Below, piece by piece: positions 29,360-40,300 of a DNA stretch of 64,000 nucleotides; the stretch's first letter is position 1; each line of letters opens with the position of its first letter. This stretch comes from Sporothrix humicola. Its lineage: Eukaryota; Ascomycota; Sordariomycetes; Ophiostomatales; Ophiostomataceae. The notes under the pieces were generated by a model that was given only the letters and a program-made list of their open reading frames with translations, searched no databases and was not told the origin of the DNA. Made by a program: the position numbers and the translations under genes. Location of the stretch: assembly GCA_021396245.1 (NCBI GenBank), contig WNYE01000064.1, forward strand, positions 177,616 through 241,615. Reading direction: 5' to 3'.

Positions 29360-32266
29360 ATGGACGACACGTCCCGGCACTCGCCCAATGAGGCGGCAGC
29401 CGGCAGTGTTGCATCGCAAGCCAGTAAGCAGCCCCCTTTTCGTTTTCCACCTTTTTGTTTACTTTGGTTCTACCATGTACCGTTCTCAATTATTTCCCCC
29501 ACTGACAGCCGACCATCAGGGTCTGCATCTGCAGCTGCATGCCTGGTCTGCCGCTCACGCAAGGTTTGTTCCCCACCGCCCATGTGCCTTTCGAACAACC
29601 GCTGACAGTAACAGGTCCGATGTGGCCGTGAACTGCCAGGCTGCCGCAACTGTGTCCGCATGGGTATCCGCTGCCCGGGCTACAATGTAGCGCAAGGAGT
29701 CCATGGTACACGCACACGCACACGCCGCGAGGTCCAACAGTCGGCCGAGGATATCTACCGGGCCGCTGGCGTCGAAAAGCGCCGTGTCGGTTCCTGCCGC
29801 GAATGCCATGCCACCAAGAGCCGGTGCAGCATGACCAGGCCGTCATGTGAGCGGTGCCTGTCTAAAAGTTTGGCGTGTGTCTATGTCGGCCGGCGGCAGA
29901 GGGATCGTGGCCCAAATCGAGAAGATCAGGCCGGAAACAGCCAGAGTCCTCAAGGCAGCCACTCGGTCAGCTCGGCTGAAATTGCTGGGCAAATGGTCAT
30001 GATTGCAGGCTCACCTAGTCGGCCGTTGGCTTCACATACAGGCACAACGGGGCTTGAATAGTAAGCCACGTCATCTCAACGCCCTTTTCTCTCTTTTTCT
30101 TCTTGTCTAACAACATGTAGCATGTACGAAGATGATCTGCCAGATGACCCAGCAGTCCGTCTGCATCTGATCAACACTTTCTTCCAGCAAGTGCAGCCCT
30201 TACGCAGCGTCGCCTTTATTCACAAGCCCTCATTTATGGCGGCATTGAGGCGGAACACGGTCAACGAAGAGTATGGCGAGCCACTCTTGTACGCAATGTG
30301 CGCATTGGCTGCAAGGTAAGCTACATTGACAGGACAAAATCAGATTAACATCAGACAACTGACTTTTTCTTCTAGAGTTCTATTTATAAACGCACATATT
30401 GCTGAGGGCCCTTCTCACACGGCTCGCATGTATACACAGCTCCCTGGAGGTGCATGGTCTGAGAAAGCTCGACGACAGGTCCTGCCAGAAGCGCACATGC
30501 CCACCATCCAACACATCATGGTATGTGTGCTCTCCACCCTTGGCCATTCTGGACTGCATGGCTAACATCATTAGACAATGGTCCTTCTTTGCGAGTACGG
30601 TCTGCGTACACACCAAAATGCTCTTGCGTTCTTCCTCTCTGGCTGTCTCTTTCGAGCCATCCGCGTGCTTGGCCTCGACGCACCGCGCTCGCCACGGCCA
30701 TCACAACCTTCTGTCACCGACCAAGCAGACACTCTCAATCGCGAGGTAGAGCACCGTCTCGTCTGGGCTTCATACTTTATCGACACAATGACGGCATCGG
30801 GTGTCGACAAGAACTCAAGCTGGGGCGTGGACTTTCCGCATGTGCCGCTGCCATGCTCTGACCAGCAGTTTCTGTCGCGATCTGGCACAACCAATCCCAT
30901 ATTTCTGTCTGACCTTGCAGAGTGGCAGACGGATCGTCCACCATCGCAAGATCCATCACGACCGTCGTTGAGCATGGCCGATGTTATGCGTGATATGGAC
31001 TTGCCTGCGCTCACATCCATCCTCGTACAGATCCGTGCAAGTGTATTACGGTGGGTGACGTCAACTGATGGCCCAAAGTTTCTTCAATACAAGTCTTTCT
31101 AACATTGTAGGCTCATCCGAACGCCACCTTCCATGCTTCCCGTTCCTGTGTGGGATGAATCCTCCGAGTTCATGCGTATCATCCGCAAGCTCGACGCTTT
31201 CCACGACAACATCCCCGACCGCTTTCGACTCACCGAGCTCAACTTTTATGTCCACCAAGACCAGCACATTGTCGGCGCCGTCTACTCGTTGTTCTTTTTG
31301 TACCACTCTGCCGTTTTCGACCTCACTCGAGTGACGCTGGCCGGGTTCAGCTTCCCACTGAGCACTGCCTTTCAGTCTCAAATCCACGGCACGCCGCCGG
31401 AGTTCCGTCAGCAGTGCCAGGAGCGCTGCCGCTACCATGCCGACCAAGTCTCGCGGCTGGTCATACAGGCGATTGACTCGTCCGTTTTGGTATCGCTGGA
31501 CGAGAGCTTTTGTTCGGCCGTGGCCTTTGAGTCGGCCAAGATCCAGATTGTCTATGCGGCGACAGTCGTCCACGATACAGCCACGACGGACACGACACGC
31601 AACAATGTGCACGCCAACCTACGGCTGCTGACACTCTTGCACGCCGGCAAGGGCACGGCCAACGGCGGCGAGAGCAATCTCTATGTGCGCACATTGCTCC
31701 CACTGTGCATGCGGTTTGGCTTGCAGGATCTTGCCCACGCATGGGGCGTGCCACATCGGCAATCGACAAGCAGCCAGATGGATGACCTGCCGTCCGAGGC
31801 TGACATTGAAATCACCGGTTCATCAGCTATTCATCATCTCTCTGGAGCTGCGCCCTTCCGCCAGGCCAGGACTGAACTCCGAGCGCGTCAACAGCAGATG
31901 AGTCCGGCGTCTGTGTCAGACCTGCCACCCGCCGGGCCTACTCTGCAGCCACAGCCACAGATCCATGCGGCATCGAGTGGATCTGGGTCCACGTCCACCG
32001 ACTTTACCATCTCACCGTCCTATCCCGGAACGGCCGTTGGCTCCGTTCCTGTTGCCGACAGCATTGCCTCTGTCGGCGCTGTTAATACTGTCACCTCTGT
32101 CAGTGCTGTCGACACGGATCTCATGCTGTCAATGGACGCATCTATGGCCGAATACGCCAAGGCTGCGCATGAGATGCAGTACCTGTTGACCTGGGATGTC
32201 TCGGAACCAACGAGCATGCCGCCCTGGCTTTCATTTGATTACGACTGGGGTGATACACAAAGTTAG
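29360..32266 (+). CDS. Fungal transcription factor with two tandem Zn2Cys6 clusters
   Basis: Seven exons: 29360-29423, 29520-29563, 29615-30060, 30121-30315, 30376-30520, 30575-31050, 31111-32266. All joints use GT-AG and keep frame, giving 841 aa. The first zinc cluster is complete only after splicing: cysteines 29, 32, 39, 46, 49, 56. A second complete cluster follows at cysteines 97, 100, 107, 114, 117, 124. Both have the canonical C-x2-C-x6-C-x6-C-x2-C-x6-C spacing. The middle (about 190-600) matches the fungal-specific TF homology domain, with LINTFFQQVQPLRSVAFIHK, EPLLYAMCALAARVL and HRLVWASYFIDTMTASGVDK. The C-terminus is Ser/Thr/Pro-rich and acidic. An apparent TAG in exon 3 lies across the splice site. 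Position inside the hydrolase/transporter block suggests a pathway-specific regulator. Confidence 0.92.
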
Positions 32267-32335
32267 GGCAAATACTGCATTACTTATTACTCAATTAAAG
32301 AACTATGTTCATTTGTATCCTCGCCGTCTGTCTTA

Positions 32336-34002
32336 CTACTCGAAAGTCACCAGAACCGCCTCCGTGCTCGGGATCTTGACATCAACTACGGCACCTGTGC
32401 ACTTGCTAATCTTGTGCCGCTCGCACTGGCGGTTGCCGTGTTCAAGCAGGCGGCCGTCGGTGTAGTTCCAGCTCTGGCCAGACCACTGAATGCCCTCGTC
32501 GGCACTGGCGCCGCTGCCCGTCAGACGGCACACTTCGGCGACATGAGCACGGTCAGGTGCCTTGAGCTGCAAGTTAAGCACAGGCCGGGCATACGGCGTC
32601 GTCGCGTTCCACTCGTCAAAGTTGATGACGACGTACTTGTGCAGCTGGCCGGCCGAGTAGACGCCGTAGGCCGAGACGTTCCAGGGCAGGTCGGCGATGG
32701 GCGCAATCTGCACGCTCGTGTCGCGGCCGAGGACATCTGCCGCAAAGATCTGGCCGTACAGCGGCGCACGCACATATGGATCGCGTCTGGTGCCGGCTGC
32801 AACATCGCCCGTCGCCACAGGCACCCAGCCGGCATAGCCAAACGTCGTGCCCTGGATCAGGTTGTAGCGCGTAATGTTGTGGGCCATGCCCAGCAACAGG
32901 TGGTCGATGAGCCACAGCGCGGACCCGAAGACGCCCTCGATCTGGGCCATGAGCAGGTTGGACGAGTCGCTGTTGGTCTCGCCGAGGACGAACGGCAAAG
33001 AAGGCGTGTGGTTGTGCGCGAGCGCCTTGACGGCGTCGTACTGCGACACGTTGGCGGCGTTGGCGGTGTGGTTCATGAAGCCGCCCTGAAGACGGACCCA
33101 GGCCTGGTTGCCGGCGGCGTACTGGTGGTACGAGATGGACTTGACGTGGCCGCCGGCGTCGATGCCGAGGTCGAACGCCGTGTCGAGGCCCCAGCCGGGT
33201 GTGTTGCCGCCGGGGACGGTCAGCGGCTGGAAGAAGCGCGTCTCGGGCAGGCCGTATTTGTTGCCTTTGAGGACATTCTCCGAGGTGGCGTTGGCATACT
33301 GCACCCACTCCCCGACGTAGTCGGCCAGCGAGTAGTTTTGCGGCCGCTCGCCGACCCAGAACATGAGGTCGGGCTCGTTGCCAATCTCGAAGCAGTCGAG
33401 GTTGCCCTGGACGCGGTCCATGACGAGCCGGGCAACCTCCAGTGCATTCTCGAGACCGCCGGGCTTGCCGTAGGTGTTGCCCATGTTGAGCTGCCAGGAC
33501 CACTTTGTCCCGGGGAAGTTGCTAAAACCACCAAAGAAGGACGGGCCGATGCGGACGGCATCGGGGATGCCGTAGGATGTGGTGGACGTGCCCGTCTCGT
33601 TGAACCAGCTGATGCTGGCGTCTGCCTGGGACTCATTGTACCAGACACGGTCGGTGGACGTGCCGCCGACGCGAATGTACGGGTGGGCGCCCGTCTTGGA
33701 GTAGAGGAGGTCGAGAATATCCCGAGAGAAGAGGTTGGGCGTGGTCTCGTTGCCTTGAAGAAGAGGCGTTAGTTTATTCTATAGATGCCGATGGTCGGTA
33801 AAGATAGGTGCTTACCCAAATAGTCTGAGAAAAAGTGAGCCGGGAAGGAAAAGGACGCAAAGTCGTGCGGCACCGGCCACGAAGCATCGTCCGGAACTTG
33901 GACGGGCGCGGAGATCGCCAGCTCCTGCCCTTGGGAAGGATGGGGATGGGCCAAAGCCAGTGCCGCCCCGAGCACCGCCAAGTGAAGAGGTGAAAGTGCC
34001 AT
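32336..34002 (-). CDS. Secreted GH79 beta-glucuronidase
   Basis: Predicted to remove terminal (4-O-methyl-)glucuronic acid from glycans such as arabinogalactan or related conjugates. Exon 1 34002-33816, intron 33754-33815 (62 nt, GTAAGC...CTTCAAG), exon 2 33753-32336; 534 aa. Signal peptide at residues 1-25 (LAVLGAALALAHPHPSQG). The barrel carries the retaining glutamates: acid/base Glu189 in EIGNEPDL and nucleophile Glu321 in VLGETNSDSS, both typical of GH79. The C-terminal part, from about residue 400, is the beta-sandwich of fungal GH79 enzymes (LHKYVVINFDEWN, VEVRLTG-like CRLTGSGASADEG). Several N-glycosylation sites. Tail-to-tail with the regulator (69 bp) and head-to-head with the transporter. 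Confidence 0.92.
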
Positions 34003-34552
34003 GTTTCAAGGAAATGTGAAGATCATATATATATAAAATTGAAAAAAAGATGAGAAATAGAGAGCTTGATGGGACACTTGAGAGTGAAATAATGAATAGT
34101 ATGTAGATCTCATGGCAATGTCGTCCTTTATGTACTTTCATGCCTCGGTTTGTTTATACTGGATCTATCCTCCGAAGTTCTGCCATCGCTCTTCTCTTGC
34201 TCAACAAGGATCACAAAAGACGACATCCATCACATACCCTGCAAGCAACAATTTCATTGCAAACCATGCGCCTTTCTCCCGGTTGACTTCAAGCTTCCAA
34301 GCTTTCATCCCCTCATTTACATCTCCACCCAAGTTCTCCATTCTCCACGCATCGATTTCCCCATCTGGGGAGAAAGCCAAGATGAAGATGCCGGTAGCTA
34401 ACGTTGCTAGCACGGCGATATCAAATCCACGTGAGGAGAATCAAACTTTCTTTCGGCTCTCGCCCTCGCCAGAGATGTGCCGATCATATACTGGGGTGGC
34501 AGACTTGGAGGCTTGTACAAAGTAAAAGTCGTGAAAGCTTAGCCCAACAACA

Positions 34553-34577
34553 CCGGCGTTCGGTCCGGCATTCGGCC
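34553..34577 (+). promoter_or_regulatory. Tandem pair of candidate Zn2Cys6 sites
   Basis: CCGGCGTTCGGT (34553-34564) directly abuts CCGGCATTCGGCC (34565-34577). Both match CCGGNNTTCGGY. Exact 12-bp tandem placement puts the two sites a little over one helical turn apart, as for cooperative binding. Operator role is inferred. Confidence 0.6.
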
Positions 34578-34596
34578 TGTCATCCAATTTTTTACA

Positions 34597-34608
34597 CCGG
34601 AGTTCGGC
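34597..34608 (+). promoter_or_regulatory. Third candidate Zn2Cys6 site, CCGGAGTTCGGC
   Basis: Identical over 12 bases to the site in the sulfatase/regulator promoter (28935-28946), and 32 bp downstream of the start of the second tandem site. About 600 bp from the GH79 start and 640 bp from the transporter start. Confidence 0.6.
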
Positions 34609-35249
34609 GTCCACTAAGACTAAACAAGGCTGAGGTTGAATTTCACTGTGTCATGAAGGAGAAATCAAACACTGTACTCGAGGCACAACATGTGGTCTAA
34701 ACAACTTGTAGAGTCTTTTGCCATCTTGCTATAGGTGAGAAACAGTGTGTAAACATGGATTAAGAAAGTGAAATACAAAAGAAAGACACGAAAAACAACA
34801 AAAAGAAGTGAAAACAAGCATCAATGGAACGTTGAAAGAAAGACATGGGCCGCTAGTCCGGCTGTATCCACAGTGTGAGAAAAAGGCAGAAGACTATTGT
34901 TTCACGGAACACTCCGCACTTCATGTGGCAGGTTTTCTCTTCATCTTCCACATCCACGCGGTCGTGGCATACTACCCCAGCTCTGGTCGACGTGATCGGG
35001 GACCCCAGACCAGACTGGACCAGACTTCGTTCACCTCGGGGCCAGAGCATGGGGCACATTGTTTTTCTTTCTTTTCTTTCCTTCCCTTCTACTCCTCCCA
35101 GTATATTGGTGACAGGAGTTTGCTCGCATACATCCTATATATTGTCCTCATCCTCTCGCCTCCGGCCTGGATGATCCCACACTCGTCACACTCTCCAACA
35201 CCCTCCTCCATTCTTCCTTGTTGAACACCAAACACCCCCCGACGTCAAC

Positions 35250-36987
35250 ATGGCTCCCTCCAGTTCTTCGCCAGTAGCCGATGCCACCAACATGCCGCTT
35301 GTCGAGCGGCTCAAGCACTTTAACGCCATGCTGGTGTTCATCATGGTGTAAGGCCCTCCTCTCCATCAATATTGACAATCTGCTAACCACCCCCCAGCTA
35401 CATGGCCATGTGCGCGTTCAACTTTGGCTACGATGTCGGCACCTTTGGCGGCGTCCAGGCCATGACGACGTTTATCCACAAGTTCGGCCACTACAACGCC
35501 GCCACCGACGCGTGGGCGCTGCCCAGCTGGCTGTCGTCGGTCATGAACGCCGTGCCGTTTCTGGGCAAGGCTCTGGGCTGCATCGCCTGCGGCTCGATTG
35601 CCGAGCGCTGGGGCCGCCGCGCCGCCATCCTGGGGTTGTGCATTGTGTCGATTGTGTAGGTAGTCCCCCCGGTGTACGATGACAACAGTTTTGAATACTA
35701 ATCGGGTAGCGGCGTCACACTCCAGACAGCGGCCCAGAATGCGGCAATGTTCACGGTCGGGCGCGTCATCGCGTTCATCATGACCGGCATGGCCATTGTC
35801 GTCGTGCCCATCTACCAGGCCGAGACGTGCCCGCGCGTGCTCCGCGGCATGTTTGCGTCGACGATCCAGGTCATGATCATCTTTGGACAGGTCATTGCCA
35901 CCGTGATTACCTACGGCACCAAGACGATGACGTCGAACGCCGCCTGGCAGATCCCCATTGGCCTGCAGCTCGTCATGCCCGTCGTCATCCTTTTGTTGCT
36001 GCCGTTTCTGCCCGAGTCGCCGCGCTGGCTGCTGAGCCGCGACCGCCACGAAGACGCCGCCAAATCTCTGCGCAAGCTCCGGAAAGACGCCACCGACGAG
36101 GACATCCAGCTAGAGCTCGAGGCGCTGGCGTTCTCGCAGGCCAACGAACGCAAGGGACCCTGGTCCGAGGTGTTTGACACAAACAACCGTGGGCGTACAG
36201 CCGTGGCCGTCCTCGCCATGTTTGGCCAGCAGATTACGGGCCAGGCTTTCCCCAGCCAGTACGCCGTGGTCTTTTACAAGTCGCAGGGCTTCGGCAACCA
36301 GTCGTTTTTGTTCGACATTATCCAAAACATTATTAGTCTCGTGGCCGTCATCATGACGTGGTTTTTCATTGACCAGATCGGCCGGCGCGTGACTCTGTTG
36401 GTCGGCGGCACCCTCATGGCCGTCTTTTTGTTTATTCTCGGCGGCATGGGCACCATCCCCCATGACTCCTTTAACACCAACGAGAAGAACCTCATGGTCA
36501 CCTCCCTCATGCTCTTCCAGTTCTTTTTTAACCTGTCATGGGCGCCTGCGTAAGTCACACGCCTCCTCTTCTTTTGTTTCGTCCACCACTAACCGTCAGC
36601 TCCTATGTCATCGTCTCCGAGGCCGCCGCCCTCGCCGTCAAGGAAAAGACCAACCTGCTCGCCTGCACCATTTCCGTCCTGACCACCTTTGTCACCTCCT
36701 TTACCATCCCCTACCTCATCAACGCGCCCTATGCCAACCTCGGCGCCAAGGTCGGTTTTATTTACGGGAGCATCAACGTCGCCATGGTCGTCCTCGTCTT
36801 CTTTTTCATCCCCGAGCTCAAGGGCCGCACCCTCGAGGAAATCGACCAGCTGTTTGCCAGCGGCGTCCCGCTGCGCAAGTTTAGCACCGTCGAGACAAAG
36901 CGCGCCGAGGATGTCTACCGCGAAAAGCTCGTGGCCAAGGGCGAAAAGGGGCAGGTCGAGGAGGTCGAAGGTCCTCATGTGGCTTGA
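35250..36987 (+). CDS. MFS sugar transporter
   Basis: Plasma-membrane sugar/H+ symporter family, 527 aa. Four exons: 35250-35347, 35398-35655, 35710-36549, 36600-36987. All joints keep frame; the second donor (GTAGGT) is the least regular. About twelve hydrophobic segments. Family signatures are present: GYDVGTFGGVQ in the first helix, AERWGRRAA after helix 2, PESPRWLLSRDRHEDAAKSL in the central loop, FVISIA-like IDQIGRR after helix 8, and IPELKGRTLEEIDQLF at the end of helix 12. Substrate cannot be read from sequence. Location opposite GH79 suggests uptake of the released sugar or oligosaccharide. Confidence 0.93.
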
Positions 36988-37350
36988 TTCTTTGTCATGA
37001 ACAAGGCAGACAGGCATGGCCCAGTCTTCTCAACGTTTCATCGCAACTTGTCATCTGTCAGTGGAGATGAATAACAAAGGGACGAATGTATTAGTGTAAA
37101 TTAATAAATCAGATCTCAAATCAAAGAGTCTATATGCAGTGTCCCTTTTCCTTTTGCCGCGCAGATGCAGTTCCATCCTAATCCACCCCCTCCCCTTTCA
37201 ACGTGTATTAATAGAAGGTCCGTATCCCGAGTCTATAAGTAAAAAAAGGAAGTGTAAAGTGTAACGTAAAAGTAAAGTGAGGGTATGGCAAGAAGTGAAA
37301 TGAGCAAAATCAGGAAAACCAAAAGAAGAAAAAACAAGCCCTCCCCCAGT
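36988..37350. other. Convergent 3' flanks
   Basis: Between the ends of the transporter and EXS-domain genes. AT-rich, no feature recognised. Confidence 0.5.
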
Positions 37351-40300
37351 CTACTGCTTCGGCGAGCCTCGCTTGATGCTCGCCGATCCGCCACCGCTAC
37401 GTCCGCCACGGCTGTGCCCGGCATGGTGGCTGCGGCTCCCGCTGGCATGGCTGTACCCGCGGCTGCGGCTGTGCTGGTGCTGATGGCTGCTGCTGCGGCC
37501 GTCCAGCGTGCGCTCGTCGGCGGTTGACGACCGGCCCTGCATTTGGGGGGAGGCCGTTTGGGTTGGGGCCTGGGAGTCGTGGTTATCGTCTTCGTGGCTG
37601 TCGTCATGGCCATGACCATCGTCGTCGCGGTACTCCTCGCCATAGCTAATCATGTTTTGCAGGTCCTCCTCCTCGTCTTCGTCGTCGTCGTCGTCATGAT
37701 GATCGTCGTCCTCGTCTTCGTCGCTGCTCGGCAGGTCGTCCATCGGTCCGGGCCGGCCCATGGCCGCCGCGCCGTCCATTCCGCTGGGCTTGCGCTTCTT
37801 CTCAAAGTCCTGCTTGTGCGCCTCCGCCATGATCACGCCAATCGACTTGCCGAGCGTGCTGGTGAACCGCCGGCGGAGCGTCGAGAAGTCGTTGCCGGAC
37901 GCGGCGGGGGTCGAGGGGCTGCCGCTGCCAACAGCGACGCCGGTAGACGTGCCTGTAGCACCCGCAGCACCAGCGGTACCCTCCTCGGCCGCCGCTGCCG
38001 AGTTGATGGAGCCGTGCTCTTCGGCAATGTCGGGCCAGGTCGTCGTTGTGCCCGCCGTCCCAGCTGTACCGGGAGCAACTCGTGGGCTCGGCTGCTGCCC
38101 TTCTTGGTGCTTCTGCTTGCTCGAACGAATGCTGCTGCCAGGGCGACCGGGTGTGCTCATGGACGGCGTGCCAGCAGTCATCGACGGAGTTCCTTGCACA
38201 ACCGTACCAGCCGTGCCTGTCCGACGCACTGTGCCGCCATGGCCGTCGTCAACAAGGCCCTCGCCAGTCTCGCCTTCATTGGCGTCTTCTTCGCCGTCAA
38301 GCAGGGGGTGGTGCGCCTGGTCAAGGGACGAGTCGAGCTCGTGCAGGTGGTAGGGCAGAGGCACATCGCGCGACGCCTTGTACTGGGCGACATTGGCGCA
38401 GTGCTCGTTCTCGACGCGGATCAGCGCCCACATGCCACGACGCGTGGCCTCGCCAAACGACACGAGGAACGAACAGATGCTGTTGTGCTGGGTGTCGTGC
38501 GTAAAGATGGCATAAAAGATCCACGAGAAGCGCAGGATGGGGTCGAGGACCATGATGACGTAGTAGACCCAGCGGCGTTTGAGGGCGAGAATGTCTCTCA
38601 GCATAAAGTGGCGCGAGTCGACTTGCAGCAGCGAGAAATCCATAAACAGATCCCAGATGGACGTGTAGATGCTGTTGAGGGTCGAAAACGTAATGAAGAG
38701 CGCCAAATTGCTGTGCGACTCTTGGATGCGGTAGAGACTGAGCATGACGTAGCTCACAATGGTCATTGTGTACTTGCCGCCGTTGACGAGATGGGGAAAG
38801 ACGTTGCGCGTGTCGCGGTACCGGCGGATACACTGCAGCAAGCGCCAGATGGGCGGCAGTGTCGAGAAGAAGCCGAGCAGCCGCGAGTGGCTCGAGTTGC
38901 ACTGGGACGGGTTGTTCCAGCTGTTAACGTAGAGACAAAAGAAGAGCTCGATGTTCTGGAAAGGTTAGACAAGCACTTAAATGAAGGACAATGGAGGATA
39001 CATACACTCATAGAGTAGACCATGGAACAGTACATGTCGCCAAGGAAGAAGTCACGAAACTCGACCGGGTACAGACCCGCAAAGAAAAGGCGCCACTACA
39101 GATGTTAGTAAGACTTCAGAGAACAGGACTATCATGGGACGAGTCTTACATGAGAGTACAGGAACCATTTGCGGCTGCGGTGCCAGAGAACAGGCGCTGG
39201 GAAGAACAGCAAGACAAACGTAAAGCCAATGAGAATGACGGGGTAGTAGAGGAACAGCTTCGGGTTCGCGGCATCCGAAAAGTTGAGCCACATAAAGAGG
39301 CCAAACACCAAGAAGAAGAAGCTGGGGAACTGGGAGAGTTGGCGCCAGTCGAGGTGCGAGCGCGGGTCAAACTCGAAAATGAAGGGATAGTTGACCTTGT
39401 TGATCGTCCAGATGCGGCAGTTGATGCAGAAGAGAGTAAACAGGTACAGCATCAAAAAGTAACCGCCGTACAGCTGCATCAAGTAGCTCGTCTGTGAGTT
39501 GACCAGCGGGTCGTCCACAAACAGCTTCTTGGCGCCATCGACGGTGCCCTGGATGGCAAAGACGGCGCCGACACCAATCATGAGGCCGTTGCGGAAGGCG
39601 CTGCCGGACTCGTCGCCCGCGCGTTTTGTGAGGGCGCGCAGTTTGCCGACGGCGATCTTGTGGTTGCCGCGCTCAAAGTAGCGTGCATACAGGTCCTCGA
39701 CGGCGACAATGAGGTCGTCCACCACCGTGCTGTTGACAAACCAGGAGCGGTTGACTTTCTCGTTCATGTAGCGATACGGCGGGCGGGCATTAACGGCCTT
39801 GTCGTACTTCTTGTTGAGCTTGCGGAAGGCGGTGCGGTTGAGCATGGCGTACGACTTGAGCAGCTCGAGACCACGGTAAAACTCCTGCAGGGCCAGCTTG
39901 AGCTTGCGCTTGGCTGTACGGTACGGGATGTCGTGGCTGCCCGGGCGGCGCACGTAGTCGCGGCGGCCGTCGACGCCGGGCACGCCCGAGCCACCGCCGA
40001 TGGCATTGTTGTCCAGCATCCGGGGTGTGTGTGGCATCTTTTGGAGTGCCTTGGAGTTGGGCCCGGGCTTGAAGATCTTGGCGCGGACGGGCGCAATCCA
40101 CTCCTGGTAGACGTCCCAGGCCTTGCCATCCTCGCCGTCTGTCTGGGGCATGCTGCCACCGTTGCCGTTGCCTTTGCCGTTTCCAGCACCGTTGCCAGAA
40201 ATCGTAGACATGTTCCGTGACCGTGATGCTTCGTCGTCGCCCGACGCGTTGGGGCTGATCTCGTCGCCCTCGATCCCGCGCCGCTTCGCATTCTGGATCT

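Larger units (their letters stand above)
34003..35249. other. Divergent promoter, GH79 (-) and sugar transporter (+)
   Basis: 1.25 kb shared upstream region. Three copies of CCGGNNTTCGGY cluster at 34553-34608. Two CTGGGG words (34365-34370, 34491-34496) fit the SYGGRG consensus of the carbon-catabolite repressor CreA. A TATATATT lies about 110 bp before the transporter start, and a TATATATATA run just upstream of the GH79 start. Confidence 0.6.

Noticed and set aside
30058..30061. In-frame TAG ending the regulator after its zinc clusters
   Set aside because: The TA belongs to exon 3 and the G to the GTAAGC donor; splicing to 30121 gives TAC and continues into the TF homology domain.
32414..33772. 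452-codon plus-strand frame antisense to GH79
   Set aside because: Shadow of a GC-rich gene; it even spans the GH79 splice acceptor, and has no family resemblance.
34023..34038. TATA box of the GH79 gene
   Set aside because: It lies only about 20-35 bp before the start codon, too close for a TATA-directed transcript that includes the ATG comfortably; probably AT-rich leader.
37543..39018. 491-codon plus-strand frame antisense to the EXS gene
   Set aside because: Shadow frame; EXS domain motifs and splice joints are on the minus strand.
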